The position numbers and the translations under genes were made by a program. This document shows positions 1 through 6,534 of a stretch of DNA of 10,160 bases, piece after piece. Source of the DNA: Actinomycetes bacterium (GTDB lineage: Bacteria > Actinomycetota > Actinomycetes > Actinomycetales > Cellulomonadaceae); the NCBI GenBank assembly GCA_023390875.1, contig JAEWCA010000495.1, positions 1-10,160 on the forward strand, read 5' to 3'. Under the pieces are notes generated by a model, which was not told the DNA's origin, made no database searches, and saw nothing but the letters and a program-made list of their open reading frames with translations. Within the stretch, counting starts at the first letter, position 1. The number at the start of each line of letters is the position of its first letter.

Positions 1-125
1 ACGTCGCGCAGCCGCGCGGCGCCGAGCGCGTCGCCCGACGACCGTGCGGCCGCACGCCACGCGGCGGGATGGGCTCCGGCGCCGTCGACCTCCAGGCCGA
101 CGTGCAGGACGGGGGTGGTGCTCAT
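1..125 (-). CDS. Luciferase-like flavin monooxygenase, N-terminal fragment
   Basis: An open frame on the minus strand starts with ATG at 125 and runs off the left edge, so only 41 codons are present and no stop is seen. The start is supported by GGGAG eight bases upstream. It reads MSTTPVLHVGLEVDGAGAHP and then AAWR, which resembles the opening strand and first loop of NtaA/SnaA-type luciferase-like (LLM) flavin-dependent monooxygenases, where a short beta strand is followed by a DGAG-HPAAWR loop. The gap to the aminotransferase stop is only 29 bases, so the two are probably one transcript. The catalytic barrel is outside the window, so family membership rests on the N-terminus alone and the substrate cannot be told. 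Neighbouring monooxygenase genes make the call more plausible. Confidence 0.5.
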   Translation of the reverse strand, partial: MSTTPVLHVGLEVDGAGAHPAAWRAAARSSGDALGAARLRD

Positions 126-154
126 GCAGTGCGCTCCCAAGGGGTGTCGGGGGG

Positions 155-1375
155 TCAGCGGAGGGACTCGACCGCGGACCCGAGCCGGTCGACGAAGGTC
201 CGCAGCGTCTCGGGGGTGTGGTTGCCGTAGGCGAGGCGCAGGTGGTCGGCGAACTCGCGCCGGCCGCTCGACGCGAAGAACTCGCCCTGCTGGTAGGTCG
301 CACCGCGCTCGGAGGAGGCGGCGTACAGGGCGGCCGGGTCGATCGTCGGGTCGGTGAGGCGCGGCCACAGGAAGAACCCGCCGTCGGGGCGCACGGTCTC
401 GACGAGCCCGGGCAGGCGCTCGTGCAGCGCGTCGACGAGCACGTCGGCCCGCTCGCGATACAGCGCGCGAGCACGGGTCAGCGTCGCGTCGAACCAGGCC
501 GGGTCGTGCGTGAGCAGGTCGATCACGATCTCCTGCTCGAGCGTCGACGTGTGCGAGTCTTGCCGGTTGCGCACCTTGACCAGCTCGGCCGCGATCCGCG
601 GCGACGCGACGACCCAGCCGAGCCGCAGCCCCGGGCCGAGCGTCTTGGAGAACGTGTTCACGTGCACCACGTGGTCGGATGTGCTGAACGCCGACGAGTC
701 CACGTCCCCACCGCGGAAGCGCAGCTCGCGGTACGGGTTGTCGGCCAGCACCAGGAACCCGTACCGCTCGGCGAGCTCGACGAGCCGCGTGCGCTGGTCG
801 GCCGGCAGCGTGCCCTGCGTCGGGTTGTGGAAGTCCGGCACCGTGTAGACGGCCGCGGGCCGCGCCCCGGCACGGAGCCGGTGCTCGAGCTCGTCGACGT
901 CGAGCCCCTGCGGGCCGACGCCGATCGGCAGCGGCTGCCCGTCCGACAGCTCCAGCGCGCGCAGGAACAGCGGGAAGATCGGGTTGTCGACCGCGACCGT
1001 GGCACCTCGCTCGACGAGCGCGAGCACGGCCAGGGACAGCCCGTGGAACCCGCCGTTCGTGATGATCACCCGGGCCAGGTCCACGCCCTCGCGCGCGGCG
1101 ACCCACTCGCGCAGGCCGTCGAGACCGGCCGACTGCGAGTACTGGAACGCGGCCGGGCCGGACCGCTCGCCGGTCAGGACCCGCTCGGCGGCGTCGAGGA
1201 GCGCAGAGACGGGCAGCGCGGTGTCGTCAGGGATGCCGCCGAGCAGCTCGATGTCTCCCGGGCGACGCCGCCGCAGGCTCGCGTCCCCGAAGCCCTTCGG
1301 GTCGCTGAGCGCGCGGGCGAGCGCGGTGAGAGGGAGCGAAGTGGTCGGAGCGAGGACGTCGGGTGTGGTGGTCAT
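155..1375 (-). CDS. PLP-dependent aminotransferase, class I/II (2-aminoadipate/KAT type)
   Basis: This 406-residue protein has the fold-type I aminotransferase plan. An N-terminal arm (1-45) precedes the cofactor domain. NGGFHGLSL (107-115) sits where the PLP phosphate-binding turn is expected, HNPTQ (183-187) supplies the PLP-pyridine Asn184, and ADNPYREL (211-218) has the conserved Tyr215. SKTLGPGLRLGW (243-254) carries the Schiff-base Lys244, and HLRLAYGNH (378-386) contains Arg380, the likely carboxylate-binding Arg. It would be cytosolic and move an amino group between an amino acid and a 2-oxo acid. The class includes LysN, kynurenine aminotransferases and broad-range enzymes, so the substrate is open. 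ATG at 1375 is chosen because AGGAAGG lies ten bases upstream; an in-frame extension to 1630 would run through the promoter and leader into the previous gene. Context among flavin monooxygenases and a SAM-type leader suggests sulfur amino acid metabolism, which is inference. Confidence 0.9.
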   Translation of the reverse strand: MTTTPDVLAPTTSLPLTALARALSDPKGFGDASLRRRRPGDIELLGGIPDDTALPVSALLDAAERVLTGERSGPAAFQYSQSAGLDGLREWVAAREGVDLARVIITNGGFHGLSLAVLALVERGATVAVDNPIFPLFLRALELSDGQPLPIGVGPQGLDVDELEHRLRAGARPAAVYTVPDFHNPTQGTLPADQRTRLVELAERYGFLVLADNPYRELRFRGGDVDSSAFSTSDHVVHVNTFSKTLGPGLRLGWVVASPRIAAELVKVRNRQDSHTSTLEQEIVIDLLTHDPAWFDATLTRARALYRERADVLVDALHERLPGLVETVRPDGGFFLWPRLTDPTIDPAALYAASSERGATYQQGEFFASSGRREFADHLRLAYGNHTPETLRTFVDRLGSAVESLR

Positions 1376-1380
1376 GGGTG

Positions 1381-1437
1381 GGTCGCCTTCCTGGGAACGC
1401 ACGCGCGACCGGTCGTCGGTGGTCGCACGGGTCGTGC
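1381..1437 (-). promoter_or_regulatory. Possible expression platform with competing helices over the RBS
   Basis: Downstream of the candidate aptamer, GCACG (1437-1433) can pair with CGTGC (1429-1425), which would compete with the aptamer closing stem. GCGACC (1426-1421) can pair with GGTCGC (1410-1405). The same GGTCGC can instead pair with a second GCGACC (1386-1381), which places most of the ribosome binding site AGGAAGG (1392-1386) in the loop. These mutually exclusive pairings are what a translational switch would need. In GC-rich DNA such matches also arise by chance, and the direction of control cannot be decided by eye. Confidence 0.3.
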
Positions 1438-1502
1438 TCGGGAGCCCCCGCGGGTGCGGGCTGCTGTCCCACCTGCCGAGCCAGACGGCGGGACTCGTGA
1501 CC
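1430..1502 (-). ncRNA. Candidate SAM-I/SAM-IV-clan riboswitch aptamer in the 5' leader
   Basis: The leader transcript can form a closing stem GGTC (1502-1499) with GACC (1433-1430). Inside it is a long hairpin: GTCCC (1494-1490) with GGGAC (1470-1466), stacked on GCCG (1489-1486) with CGGC (1478-1475), loop TCTGGCT. A second hairpin pairs CCCGC (1460-1456) with GCGGG (1451-1447). The 5' end GGTCACGAGT differs at one of ten positions from the SAM-IV opening as I remember it. The order opening stem, long hairpin, AGCAGCCC joiner, short hairpin and GCTCCCGAGCACGACC closing segment also follows SAM-IV. Known SAM-IV elements occur in actinobacteria ahead of sulfur metabolism genes, which fits. The fold is well supported by eye; the ligand is inferred from resemblance, and the joiner differs from the usual GGCAACCC. 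Confidence 0.5.
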
Positions 1503-1510
1503 GGCCGCGG

Positions 1511-1539
1511 ACCGTAGGTGCCGTCCCGGGGCAAGTCAA
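1511..1539 (-). promoter_or_regulatory. Sigma-70-type promoter for the aminotransferase unit
   Basis: On the minus strand TTGACT (1539-1534) and TACGGT (1516-1511) are separated by exactly 17 bases, a near-consensus housekeeping promoter. Predicted transcription would begin around 1503-1506, just where the folded leader begins (GGTC at 1502), which supports both calls. The -35 box overlaps the TGA stop of the upstream monooxygenase gene (1538-1536), so the promoter starts as soon as that gene ends. Confidence 0.7.
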
Positions 1540-2855
1540 CGGATCGCCCGCGCCGTCTCACGCAGAGGCGGCAGGGCGAGCTGCTCGCGCAGCGTCCGTC
1601 CGTCGCGGGAGGTCCGGAACACGCCCGCACGCTGCAGGATCGGGACCACGTCGCGGACGAAGCGGCGCAGGCCCGACGGCATCACCGCGGGGCCGACGAG
1701 GAAGCCGTCGGCCGCCTCGTCGGCGTGCCACGCGAGCAGCTGCTCGGCGACGTCCTCGGCGGTCCCGACGACCAGCAGGTGCCCACGGCTGGCGGCCGCG
1801 ACACGGGCGAGCTGGCCGATGCTCAGACCGTCGCGGACCGCCCGGGCGTGCAGCAGCCGGGCGCGGGCCCGGTTGCCCTCCGTGGTCGCGGGGGCGGGCT
1901 CGACAGGTGCGTCGAACGGCAGCGCCGACGTGTCCCAGCCGAGGATCCCGGACAGGCGCCGCCGCGCCTGCGCGTCGTCGACGTGCTCCAGCAGGCGGTC
2001 GTGCACGTCCTGCGCCTGGGCGCGGCTCGACCCGATCACCGTGATGACGCCGGGCAGCACGAGCACGCCGTCGGGGTCGCGGCCCTCGTGCGCGACGCGC
2101 TCCTTGACGTCCCGGTAGAGCCGCCGCGCGTCGGGCAGGTGGTCCTGGCTGGTGAGCACCACGTCCGCGTGCCGGGCGGCCAGCGCCAGGCCCGCGTCCG
2201 ACCCGCCACCCTGGAACAGGACCGGGCGCCCCTGCGGCGACCGGGAGGCGGGCAGCACGCCGCGGACCTCGTGGAACCGTGACACGTGCTCGGTGCGACG
2301 AACACGCGCCGGGTCCACGTACGTCGCGGTCCGTCGGTCCCGCACGACCGCGTCGGGCGCCCACGCGTCCCACAGCGCGAGCGCGGCCTCGACGACGTCG
2401 TGCGCCCTCGCGTACCGCTCGACGTGGTCGGGCAGGTCGCTCGCCCCGAACCCGTCACCGGCGTCGGCCCGGAACGACGTCACCACGTTCCAGCCGGCCC
2501 GCCCGCCCGACACGTGGTCCAGGCTCGACAGCTGCCGCGCGAGCTGGAACGGGCCGCTGAACGTGGTCGAGAAGCTGCCGACGAGCCCGATGTGCTCGGT
2601 CGACGCGGCGAGGGCGGACAGGAGCACGGCGGGCTCGAGCCGCGGCTGGAACCCGGGGGAGACGGGGTCCCCCTGCTCGCCGAGCACGTCGGTCGCGAGG
2701 AGGAAGTGCAGCAGCCCGTCCTGCGCGTCCCGGGCGGCTGTCTGGTGCTGCGCGAGCGACTCCGTGTCGTTGACCTGCGTGCTCACCCGCCACGCGCCCG
2801 CGTGGTGGCCGCCGACCGTGTGGTAGGCGCCGAGCCTCATCTGACGTGCGGGCAT
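1536..2855 (-). CDS. NtaA/SnaA/DszA-family FMNH2-dependent monooxygenase
   Basis: This 439-residue LLM-type protein matches the usual 430-460 residue length of the NtaA/DmoA/SnaA/DszA family, which uses FMNH2 and O2 to cleave C-N or C-S bonds. Visible marks are the first barrel strand with the AYHTVGGHHAGAWR loop (10-23), GLVGSFSTTFSGPFQLARQL (90-109), the family signature SGGRAGWNVVTS (116-127), VDPARV (180-185) and SPQGRPVLFQGGGSDAG (206-222). No flavin reductase domain is fused, so it needs separate FMNH2 supply. ATG at 2855 is preferred because a GAGGGGG run lies just upstream; ATG at 2840 (MRLGAY) is a possible but poorly placed alternative. It is the first minus-strand gene, divergent from the nitroreductase unit. 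SnaA-type members act on N-acetylated S-substituted cysteines, attractive given the two nearby acetyltransferases, but the substrate is unproven. Confidence 0.9.
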   Translation of the reverse strand: MPARQMRLGAYHTVGGHHAGAWRVSTQVNDTESLAQHQTAARDAQDGLLHFLLATDVLGEQGDPVSPGFQPRLEPAVLLSALAASTEHIGLVGSFSTTFSGPFQLARQLSSLDHVSGGRAGWNVVTSFRADAGDGFGASDLPDHVERYARAHDVVEAALALWDAWAPDAVVRDRRTATYVDPARVRRTEHVSRFHEVRGVLPASRSPQGRPVLFQGGGSDAGLALAARHADVVLTSQDHLPDARRLYRDVKERVAHEGRDPDGVLVLPGVITVIGSSRAQAQDVHDRLLEHVDDAQARRRLSGILGWDTSALPFDAPVEPAPATTEGNRARARLLHARAVRDGLSIGQLARVAAASRGHLLVVGTAEDVAEQLLAWHADEAADGFLVGPAVMPSGLRRFVRDVVPILQRAGVFRTSRDGRTLREQLALPPLRETARAIR

Positions 2856-2945
2856 GGACCCACCCCCTCTCCGAGTGGCGGCGAGTGTGCAGCGCGTTCC
2901 CGGCCTGACCAGCGCAGGTGCCGGACTTCCCGCGATGTGAGACGT

Positions 2946-2975
2946 GGAGGCCGGACCGTTGACACCCGGGCCTCC
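2946..2975. promoter_or_regulatory. Perfect 7-bp inverted repeat, candidate operator
   Basis: GGAGGCC (2946-2952) and GGCCTCC (2969-2975) form a perfect inverted repeat with a 16-base spacer. The spacer contains TTGACA (2959-2964), the likely -35 box of the rightward promoter. A dimeric repressor bound here would cover the promoter of the nitroreductase operon and possibly affect the leftward gene. No regulator gene is in the window, so the binding protein is unknown. Confidence 0.4.
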
Positions 2976-2987
2976 GCGACCGACCGT
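2959..2987 (+). promoter_or_regulatory. Candidate promoter of the nitroreductase operon
   Basis: TTGACA (2959-2964) is a perfect -35 consensus. With a 17-base spacer the -10 would be GACCGT (2982-2987), which keeps only the A at position 2 and the T at position 6. Transcription would start near 2994 and give a leader of about 120 bases. The -35 is convincing, the -10 is weak. Confidence 0.45.
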
Positions 2988-2990
2988 GCC

Positions 2991-3073
2991 GCCCGCATCC
3001 GCCGTCTGACCCGGCAGGCGGGCCGGCGCCCCTGCGATCTGCACGGACGTCCCCGGGGACGGACCGGACGGTC
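2991..3073 (+). ncRNA. Structured 5' leader related to the aminotransferase leader
   Basis: GCCCGC (2991-2996) pairs with GCGGGC (3018-3023) and encloses GCCG (3001-3004) with CGGC (3012-3015), loop TCTGACC. Positions 3001-3027 match minus-strand 1489-1463 at 22 of 27 bases, including both inner stem arms and most of the loop. Downstream are a small TGC/GCA hairpin and the segment TCCCCGGGGACGGACC (3050-3065), which looks like the 3' half of a SAM-IV aptamer. A closing stem is not clear: GACCGT (2982-2987) can pair with ACGGTC (3068-3073), but its 5' arm coincides with the proposed -10 box, so either the promoter or the stem is misplaced, or the element is degenerate. Confidence 0.4.
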
Positions 3074-3112
3074 GACACCGCCCGGTTCGACGACGCCGAC
3101 CTGGAGCCACCC

Positions 3113-3967
3113 ATGACCGTCGACCTCGACGACGCGCAGCGCACCGCCGCCGCCCTCGACGTGCCCGCGCTCGCCGACCTCCGCTACGGTGCGGACGCCG
3201 CGCCCGGCGGGCTGACCGCGACCGACGTCGTCGCGCTCCAGCTCGCGCACCGCTCCGTGCGCCGCTACCTGCCCGACACCGTCGACGACGAGGCGCTCGC
3301 GACGATCGTCGCGGCCGCGCAGTCCGCCGCGACGAGCTCCAACCTGCAGCTGTGGAGCGTCGTCGCCGTGCGGGACGACGAGCGCCGCGCGGCCCTGTCC
3401 GCGCTCGCGGGCGACCAGGCGCACATCACGCAGGCGCCGATGCTGCTCGTCTGGCTCGTCGACCTCGCCCGCGCGCACGCCATCGCGGACCGCCATGGCG
3501 CCCCGACCGCGGGTGCGGGGTACCTCGAGACCGCCGTCGTCGGGTTCGTCGACGCCGCGCTCGCCGCGCAGAACGCGGTGCTCGCCGCGGAGTCCCTCGG
3601 GCTCGGCACCGTCTACATCGGCGCGCTGCGCAACCGCCCCGGCGAGGTCGCGGCGCTGCTCGGCCTGCCGAAGCACGTGTTCGCCGCGTTCGGCCTCGTC
3701 GTCGGGCACCCCGACCCCGCGGAGGGCGCCCGGGTCAAGCCACGCCTCCCGCAGTCCGCGGTGCTGCACCACGAGACGTACGACGACGGCGTGCACCACG
3801 CCGCGGTCGACGGCTACGAGAAGACGATCGGCGAGTTCTACGCGCACGAGGGGCTCGCCCACTCGTGGGTCGAGCGGATCCTCGCCCGCCTGTCCGGTCC
3901 CCGTGCCCTCAACGGCCGCGACCGCCTGCGCGACGCGCTCGAGGCCCAGGGCTTCGAGCTGCGATGA
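3113..3967 (+). CDS. NfsA-like nitroreductase / NADPH-dependent flavin oxidoreductase
   Basis: This 284-residue protein belongs to the nitroreductase superfamily, FMN-binding homodimers that take electrons from NAD(P)H. HRSVRRYLP (46-54) is the typical first flavin-phosphate motif, AAQSAATSSNLQLWSVV (68-84) the second, LGLGTVYIGALRN (162-174) lies over the isoalloxazine, and GLVVGHP with VKPRLP (208-213) matches the NfsA-type C-terminal region with its Lys-x-Arg pair. ATG at 3113 has GGAG six bases upstream. It opens a rightward operon and overlaps the next gene by ATGA. NfsA-type enzymes reduce nitroaromatics or quinones in assays and some release reduced flavin. Here the likeliest role, by context only, is FMNH2 supply to the monooxygenases, none of which has a conventional flavin reductase beside it. 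No signal peptide is visible. Confidence 0.9.
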   Translation: MTVDLDDAQRTAAALDVPALADLRYGADAAPGGLTATDVVALQLAHRSVRRYLPDTVDDEALATIVAAAQSAATSSNLQLWSVVAVRDDERRAALSALAGDQAHITQAPMLLVWLVDLARAHAIADRHGAPTAGAGYLETAVVGFVDAALAAQNAVLAAESLGLGTVYIGALRNRPGEVAALLGLPKHVFAAFGLVVGHPDPAEGARVKPRLPQSAVLHHETYDDGVHHAAVDGYEKTIGEFYAHEGLAHSWVERILARLSGPRALNGRDRLRDALEAQGFELR

Positions 3968-4470
3968 GCACGACGACGACGGCGGTGCGCGTCGAGGCCG
4001 TGCCGTGGACGCACGACGACGCGGCCGCGCTGCGCGAGCAGATGTCCGCGGAGCTGCGTCCCCGGTACGCGGACGCGCTGCGCACGCGCGGCCCGTTCCC
4101 GGAGTCCGACCCGGCGACCGTCGTCGTGACCCTCGTCGCGTACGCGGGCGCCGCGCCGGTGGGCACGGCCGCGCTGCGGCTCGTCGACGGGCTGCACGAG
4201 GTGAAGCGCGTGTACGTGGCGCCGAACCACCGCCGCGGCGGGCTCGCCGCGCGGCTGCTCGCGGCCCTCGAGGACGAGGCCCGAGCGCGCGGCGTCCGGA
4301 CGCTCGTGCTGCAGACCGGCGTCCGGCAGCCCGAGGCCGTCGCGCTGTACACCCGGGAGGGCTGGCACGCCGTCCAGCCGTTCGGCCAGTACGCCGGTGA
4401 CCCGCACAGCCTGTGCTTCGCCAAGGACCTCGCACGAGGCCGTCCCCACCCATCGAAGGAGTCAGCATGA
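3964..4470 (+). CDS. GNAT family N-acetyltransferase (first)
   Basis: This 168-residue single-domain GNAT would transfer an acetyl group from acetyl-CoA to an amine. Strand 4 and motif A are clear: HEVKRVYVAPNHRRGGLAARLL (78-99), where R90-R-G-G-L-A is the pyrophosphate-binding R/Q-x-x-G-x-A turn. Motif B is RQPEAVALYTREGW (121-134). The start is the ATG at 3964 inside the ATGA that ends the nitroreductase, so translation is probably coupled; no strong ribosome binding site is seen. The stop overlaps the rhodanese start in another ATGA. Substrate cannot be read from sequence. Operon context with C-S-cleaving monooxygenase families suggests a SnaB-like role, acetylating an S-modified cysteine before oxidation, but this is an analogy. 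Confidence 0.87.
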   Translation: MSTTTTAVRVEAVPWTHDDAAALREQMSAELRPRYADALRTRGPFPESDPATVVVTLVAYAGAAPVGTAALRLVDGLHEVKRVYVAPNHRRGGLAARLLAALEDEARARGVRTLVLQTGVRQPEAVALYTREGWHAVQPFGQYAGDPHSLCFAKDLARGRPHPSKESA

Positions 4471-4883
4471 CCGTCTCGACCGCCCCCGCCGAGGACCTCA
4501 CGCTCGAGGAGGCCGGCGCGCTGGCCCCGCTCGTCGACCCGACGGAGGCCGCCGCCCGCGTGAGCGACGGCGCCTTCCTGGTCGACGTCCGCAGCGAGGC
4601 GGGCCGTGCCCGCACGGGTGCGATCCCGGGCGCCACGGTCGTCGACCGCTACGACGTCGACGCGGACTTCGACCTCACGTCGTCGCTGCGCCTCGCGCCC
4701 GTCGTGTCGCTCGACACCCCGATCGTCGTGGTGTGCGGGTCGGTCCGCGGCTCAGGCCCGGTCGCCGCGGCGCTGCGCGAGAAGGGGTTCACGAACGTCG
4801 TGCACGTCGAGGGCGGCGCCGCCGCGTGGAAGGAGGCGGGCCTGCCGATCGACGAGCCCGTCGCCGACCCGGCTGCCCGGTGA
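4467..4883 (+). CDS. Single-domain rhodanese-like sulfurtransferase
   Basis: This 138-residue protein is a single rhodanese domain. FLVDVRSEAGRARTGAIPGA (37-56) is the typical N-terminal rhodanese motif, VVVCGSVRGSGPVAAALREKG (87-107) holds the catalytic Cys90 in a six-residue loop of the form C-x4-G-S, and VVHVEGGAAAWKEAGLPI (111-128) is the usual C-terminal signature. It should form a cysteine persulfide and pass sulfane sulfur to an acceptor in the cytosol. Residues 1-25 are an extra N-terminal segment. The ATG at 4467 has AAGGAG five bases upstream and overlaps the preceding stop. Its place between two acetyltransferases and next to sulfur-type monooxygenases is the strongest protein-level hint that the operon handles sulfur. 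Confidence 0.9.
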   Translation: MTVSTAPAEDLTLEEAGALAPLVDPTEAAARVSDGAFLVDVRSEAGRARTGAIPGATVVDRYDVDADFDLTSSLRLAPVVSLDTPIVVVCGSVRGSGPVAAALREKGFTNVVHVEGGAAAWKEAGLPIDEPVADPAAR

Positions 4884-5425
4884 CCGGCCTCGCCCCACCG
4901 GCCGGTGTCCGGGTCCGGCTCGTCGCGCCGCACGAGCACGACGAGGTCGCGCGCCTGTCCGTCGCCGCGTACGAGCACGACTACGACATCAGCGACCAGT
5001 ACCGCGCCTCTCTCGCGGACGTCGCGACCCGCGCGCGCGACGCCCAGGTGTGGGTCGCCGAAGACCTCGCCACCGGGACGCTGCTCGGCACCGTCGCGAC
5101 CCCGCGGCCCGGTGAGCACATCTCCCCGCTGGGCCGGGAAGGCGAGCTCGACTTCCGGCTGCTCGCCGTCGCACCGCATGCGCGCGGCCAGGGCGTCGGC
5201 GCGCTGCTCACCCGGTTCGTCGTCGAGCTCGCCCGCCAGCGCGGCCTGCACCGGGTCGTCATGAACTCCGGCCCGCGCATGACCGGGGCGCACCGCCTGT
5301 ACCACCGGCTCGGGTTCGTCCGGCTGACCGACCGGGAGACCCGTGTCGTCGAGGGTGGCACCCTGCTCGCCTTCGGGTTCGACGTCGCCGCCACCGCCCC
5401 CCTGCACGAAGGAGCACGTCCGTGA
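4880..5425 (+). CDS. GNAT family N-acetyltransferase (second)
   Basis: This 181-residue GNAT is distinct from the first one. VRVRLVAPHEHDEVARL (10-26) is the first strand and helix. LDFRLLAVAPHARGQGVGALL (90-110) contains strand 4 and the acetyl-CoA turn R102-G-Q-G-V-G. AHRLYHRLGFVRL (137-149) is motif B with the conserved Tyr141. ELDFRLLAV with downstream LLAFGFDV resembles GNATs acting on free amino acids or small molecules, but the substrate is not readable. The GTG at 4880 overlaps the rhodanese stop (GTGA) and has no good ribosome binding site, so coupling is likely; in-frame sequence farther upstream is a shadow of the rhodanese gene. The stop again overlaps the next GTG. Two different acetyltransferases in one operon suggest two substrates or two steps. 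Confidence 0.88.
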   Translation: MTGLAPPAGVRVRLVAPHEHDEVARLSVAAYEHDYDISDQYRASLADVATRARDAQVWVAEDLATGTLLGTVATPRPGEHISPLGREGELDFRLLAVAPHARGQGVGALLTRFVVELARQRGLHRVVMNSGPRMTGAHRLYHRLGFVRLTDRETRVVEGGTLLAFGFDVAATAPLHEGARP

Positions 5426-6534
5426 GGTTCCAGGTCCTCGACATCGTCCCGCACGCACCGCACCCCGTGACGGGGGAGCTGCTCGACCCGTCGACCCGCC
5501 TCGAGCGCGTCGTCGAGACGGCCGTGCTCGCGGAGGAGCTCGGGCTCGACTCGTTCGCGGTGGGAGAGCGGCACGCGGGCGACTTCCTGTCGTCGTCGCC
5601 GACCGTGCTGCTGGGCGCGCTCGCGCAGGCCACCGACCGGATCCTGCTGAGCACGGGCGTCACGGTCCTGTCCTTGCTCGACCCGGTCCGCGTCGCCGAG
5701 GACTACGCGACGATCGACCTCCTGTCCCGCGGCCGGCTCGAGATCGTCATCGGCAAGGGCAACGAGGACAAGCACTTCCCGCTGTTCGGCCTCGACATCG
5801 CCCACCAGTACGACTACCTCGAGGAGAACTACGGCCTGCTGCGGCGGCTGCTGCGCGAGGAGCACGTCGACTGGGAGGGCCGGTTCCACGCCCCGCTGCA
5901 CGACGCCACGACGCTCCCGCGCCCCTTCGACGGTCCGTTCCGGGTGTGGCACGGCTCGGCCACAAGCCTGTTCGCCGTCGAGCTCGCGGCCCGGTACGGC
6001 GACCCGATCTTCACCGCGAACGCGCTCCAGCCACGCGAGAAGTACCAGGTGCTCATCGATCACTACCGCGAGCAGCTCGTGGCCCACGGGCACGACCCGT
6101 CGGTCGGCTACGTCGGCTCCGGGTCGGGCGGCCTGTTCCTCGCCGACACGACCGAGCGGGCGACCGACGAGTACCGCGCGGTCTACGAGGGCTTCGCCGC
6201 CCGGGCGGCGGCCCGGCACGTCGGCGACACCCGGCCCGGCAAGGTCTCGTCGTTCGCGACGATCGAGGACGCCGTCGAGCGCGGTCCGGCCCTCGTCGGC
6301 TCGTCCGAGCGCGTCGCGGAGAAGATCCTCGACTACCACCGCTCCTACGGTCACGACGTGCAGTCCGTCTCGCTCAACCCGGTCCTGCCGTACGAGCAGC
6401 AGCACGACGTGCTGCGCCGGTTCGCCGAGGAGGTCGTCCCGCTCGTGCGCCGCGAGCTGTCGACCACGCTGTGGGGGCCGGACGACCCGGGCCGGGCGCG
6501 CGGGCTCGTCGTGCCGGAGGCCGTGCACCCGTGA
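5422..6534 (+). CDS. Luciferase-like FMN-dependent monooxygenase (CE1758-like)
   Basis: This 370-residue LLM protein starts at GTG 5422 with AAGGAG seven bases upstream. Barrel landmarks are the first strand RFQVLDIVP (2-10), [20 protein letters not shown] (41-60) with the His of the active-site region, [22 protein letters not shown] (73-94), and [16 protein letters not shown] (99-114), the luciferase-family flavin-site stretch. [19 protein letters not shown] (135-153) and [17 protein letters not shown] (166-182) resemble the CE1758 group, whose members are usually encoded beside an FMN reductase. Here no such reductase is adjacent, and the operon's nitroreductase is the only visible candidate. 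The protein is full length and looks intact. It overlaps both neighbours by GTGA. Its substrate is unknown; sulfur compounds are inferred from context. Confidence 0.88.
   Translation: MRFQVLDIVPHAPHPVTGELLDPSTRLERVVETAVLAEELGLDSFAVGERHAGDFLSSSPTVLLGALAQATDRILLSTGVTVLSLLDPVRVAEDYATIDLLSRGRLEIVIGKGNEDKHFPLFGLDIAHQYDYLEENYGLLRRLLREEHVDWEGRFHAPLHDATTLPRPFDGPFRVWHGSATSLFAVELAARYGDPIFTANALQPREKYQVLIDHYREQLVAHGHDPSVGYVGSGSGGLFLADTTERATDEYRAVYEGFAARAAARHVGDTRPGKVSSFATIEDAVERGPALVGSSERVAEKILDYHRSYGHDVQSVSLNPVLPYEQQHDVLRRFAEEVVPLVRRELSTTLWGPDDPGRARGLVVPEAVHP

Noticed and set aside
1376..1630. N-terminal extension of the aminotransferase to 1630
   Set aside because: It would overlap the upstream gene and cover the promoter and folded leader; ATG at 1375 has a good ribosome binding site.
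44..2044. Long open frame on the plus strand, 666 codons
   Set aside because: It is antisense to the aminotransferase and NtaA-type genes and is mostly Arg, Gly and Ala with no recognisable domain; an artefact of high GC.
2884..2920. Leftward promoter for the NtaA-type gene (TGGTCA, 16 bases, CACACT)
   Set aside because: Only four of six -35 positions match and the -10 is weak, so it is not distinguishable from chance.
2944..3010. Short frame from GTG 2944 as a possible leader peptide
   Set aside because: It ends at TGA 3008-3010, has no ribosome binding site, overlaps the -35 box, and lacks the Cys/Arg-rich features of known actinobacterial sulfur leader peptides.
2856..3110. N-terminal extension of the NtaA-type monooxygenase to 3110
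   Set aside because: The added residues are low-complexity and lie in the divergent control region; the family start aligns with 2855 or 2840.
2837..4636. Long open frame on the minus strand opposite the nitroreductase, GNAT and rhodanese
   Set aside because: Arg/Gly/Val-rich shadow of three genes with clear family motifs on the plus strand.
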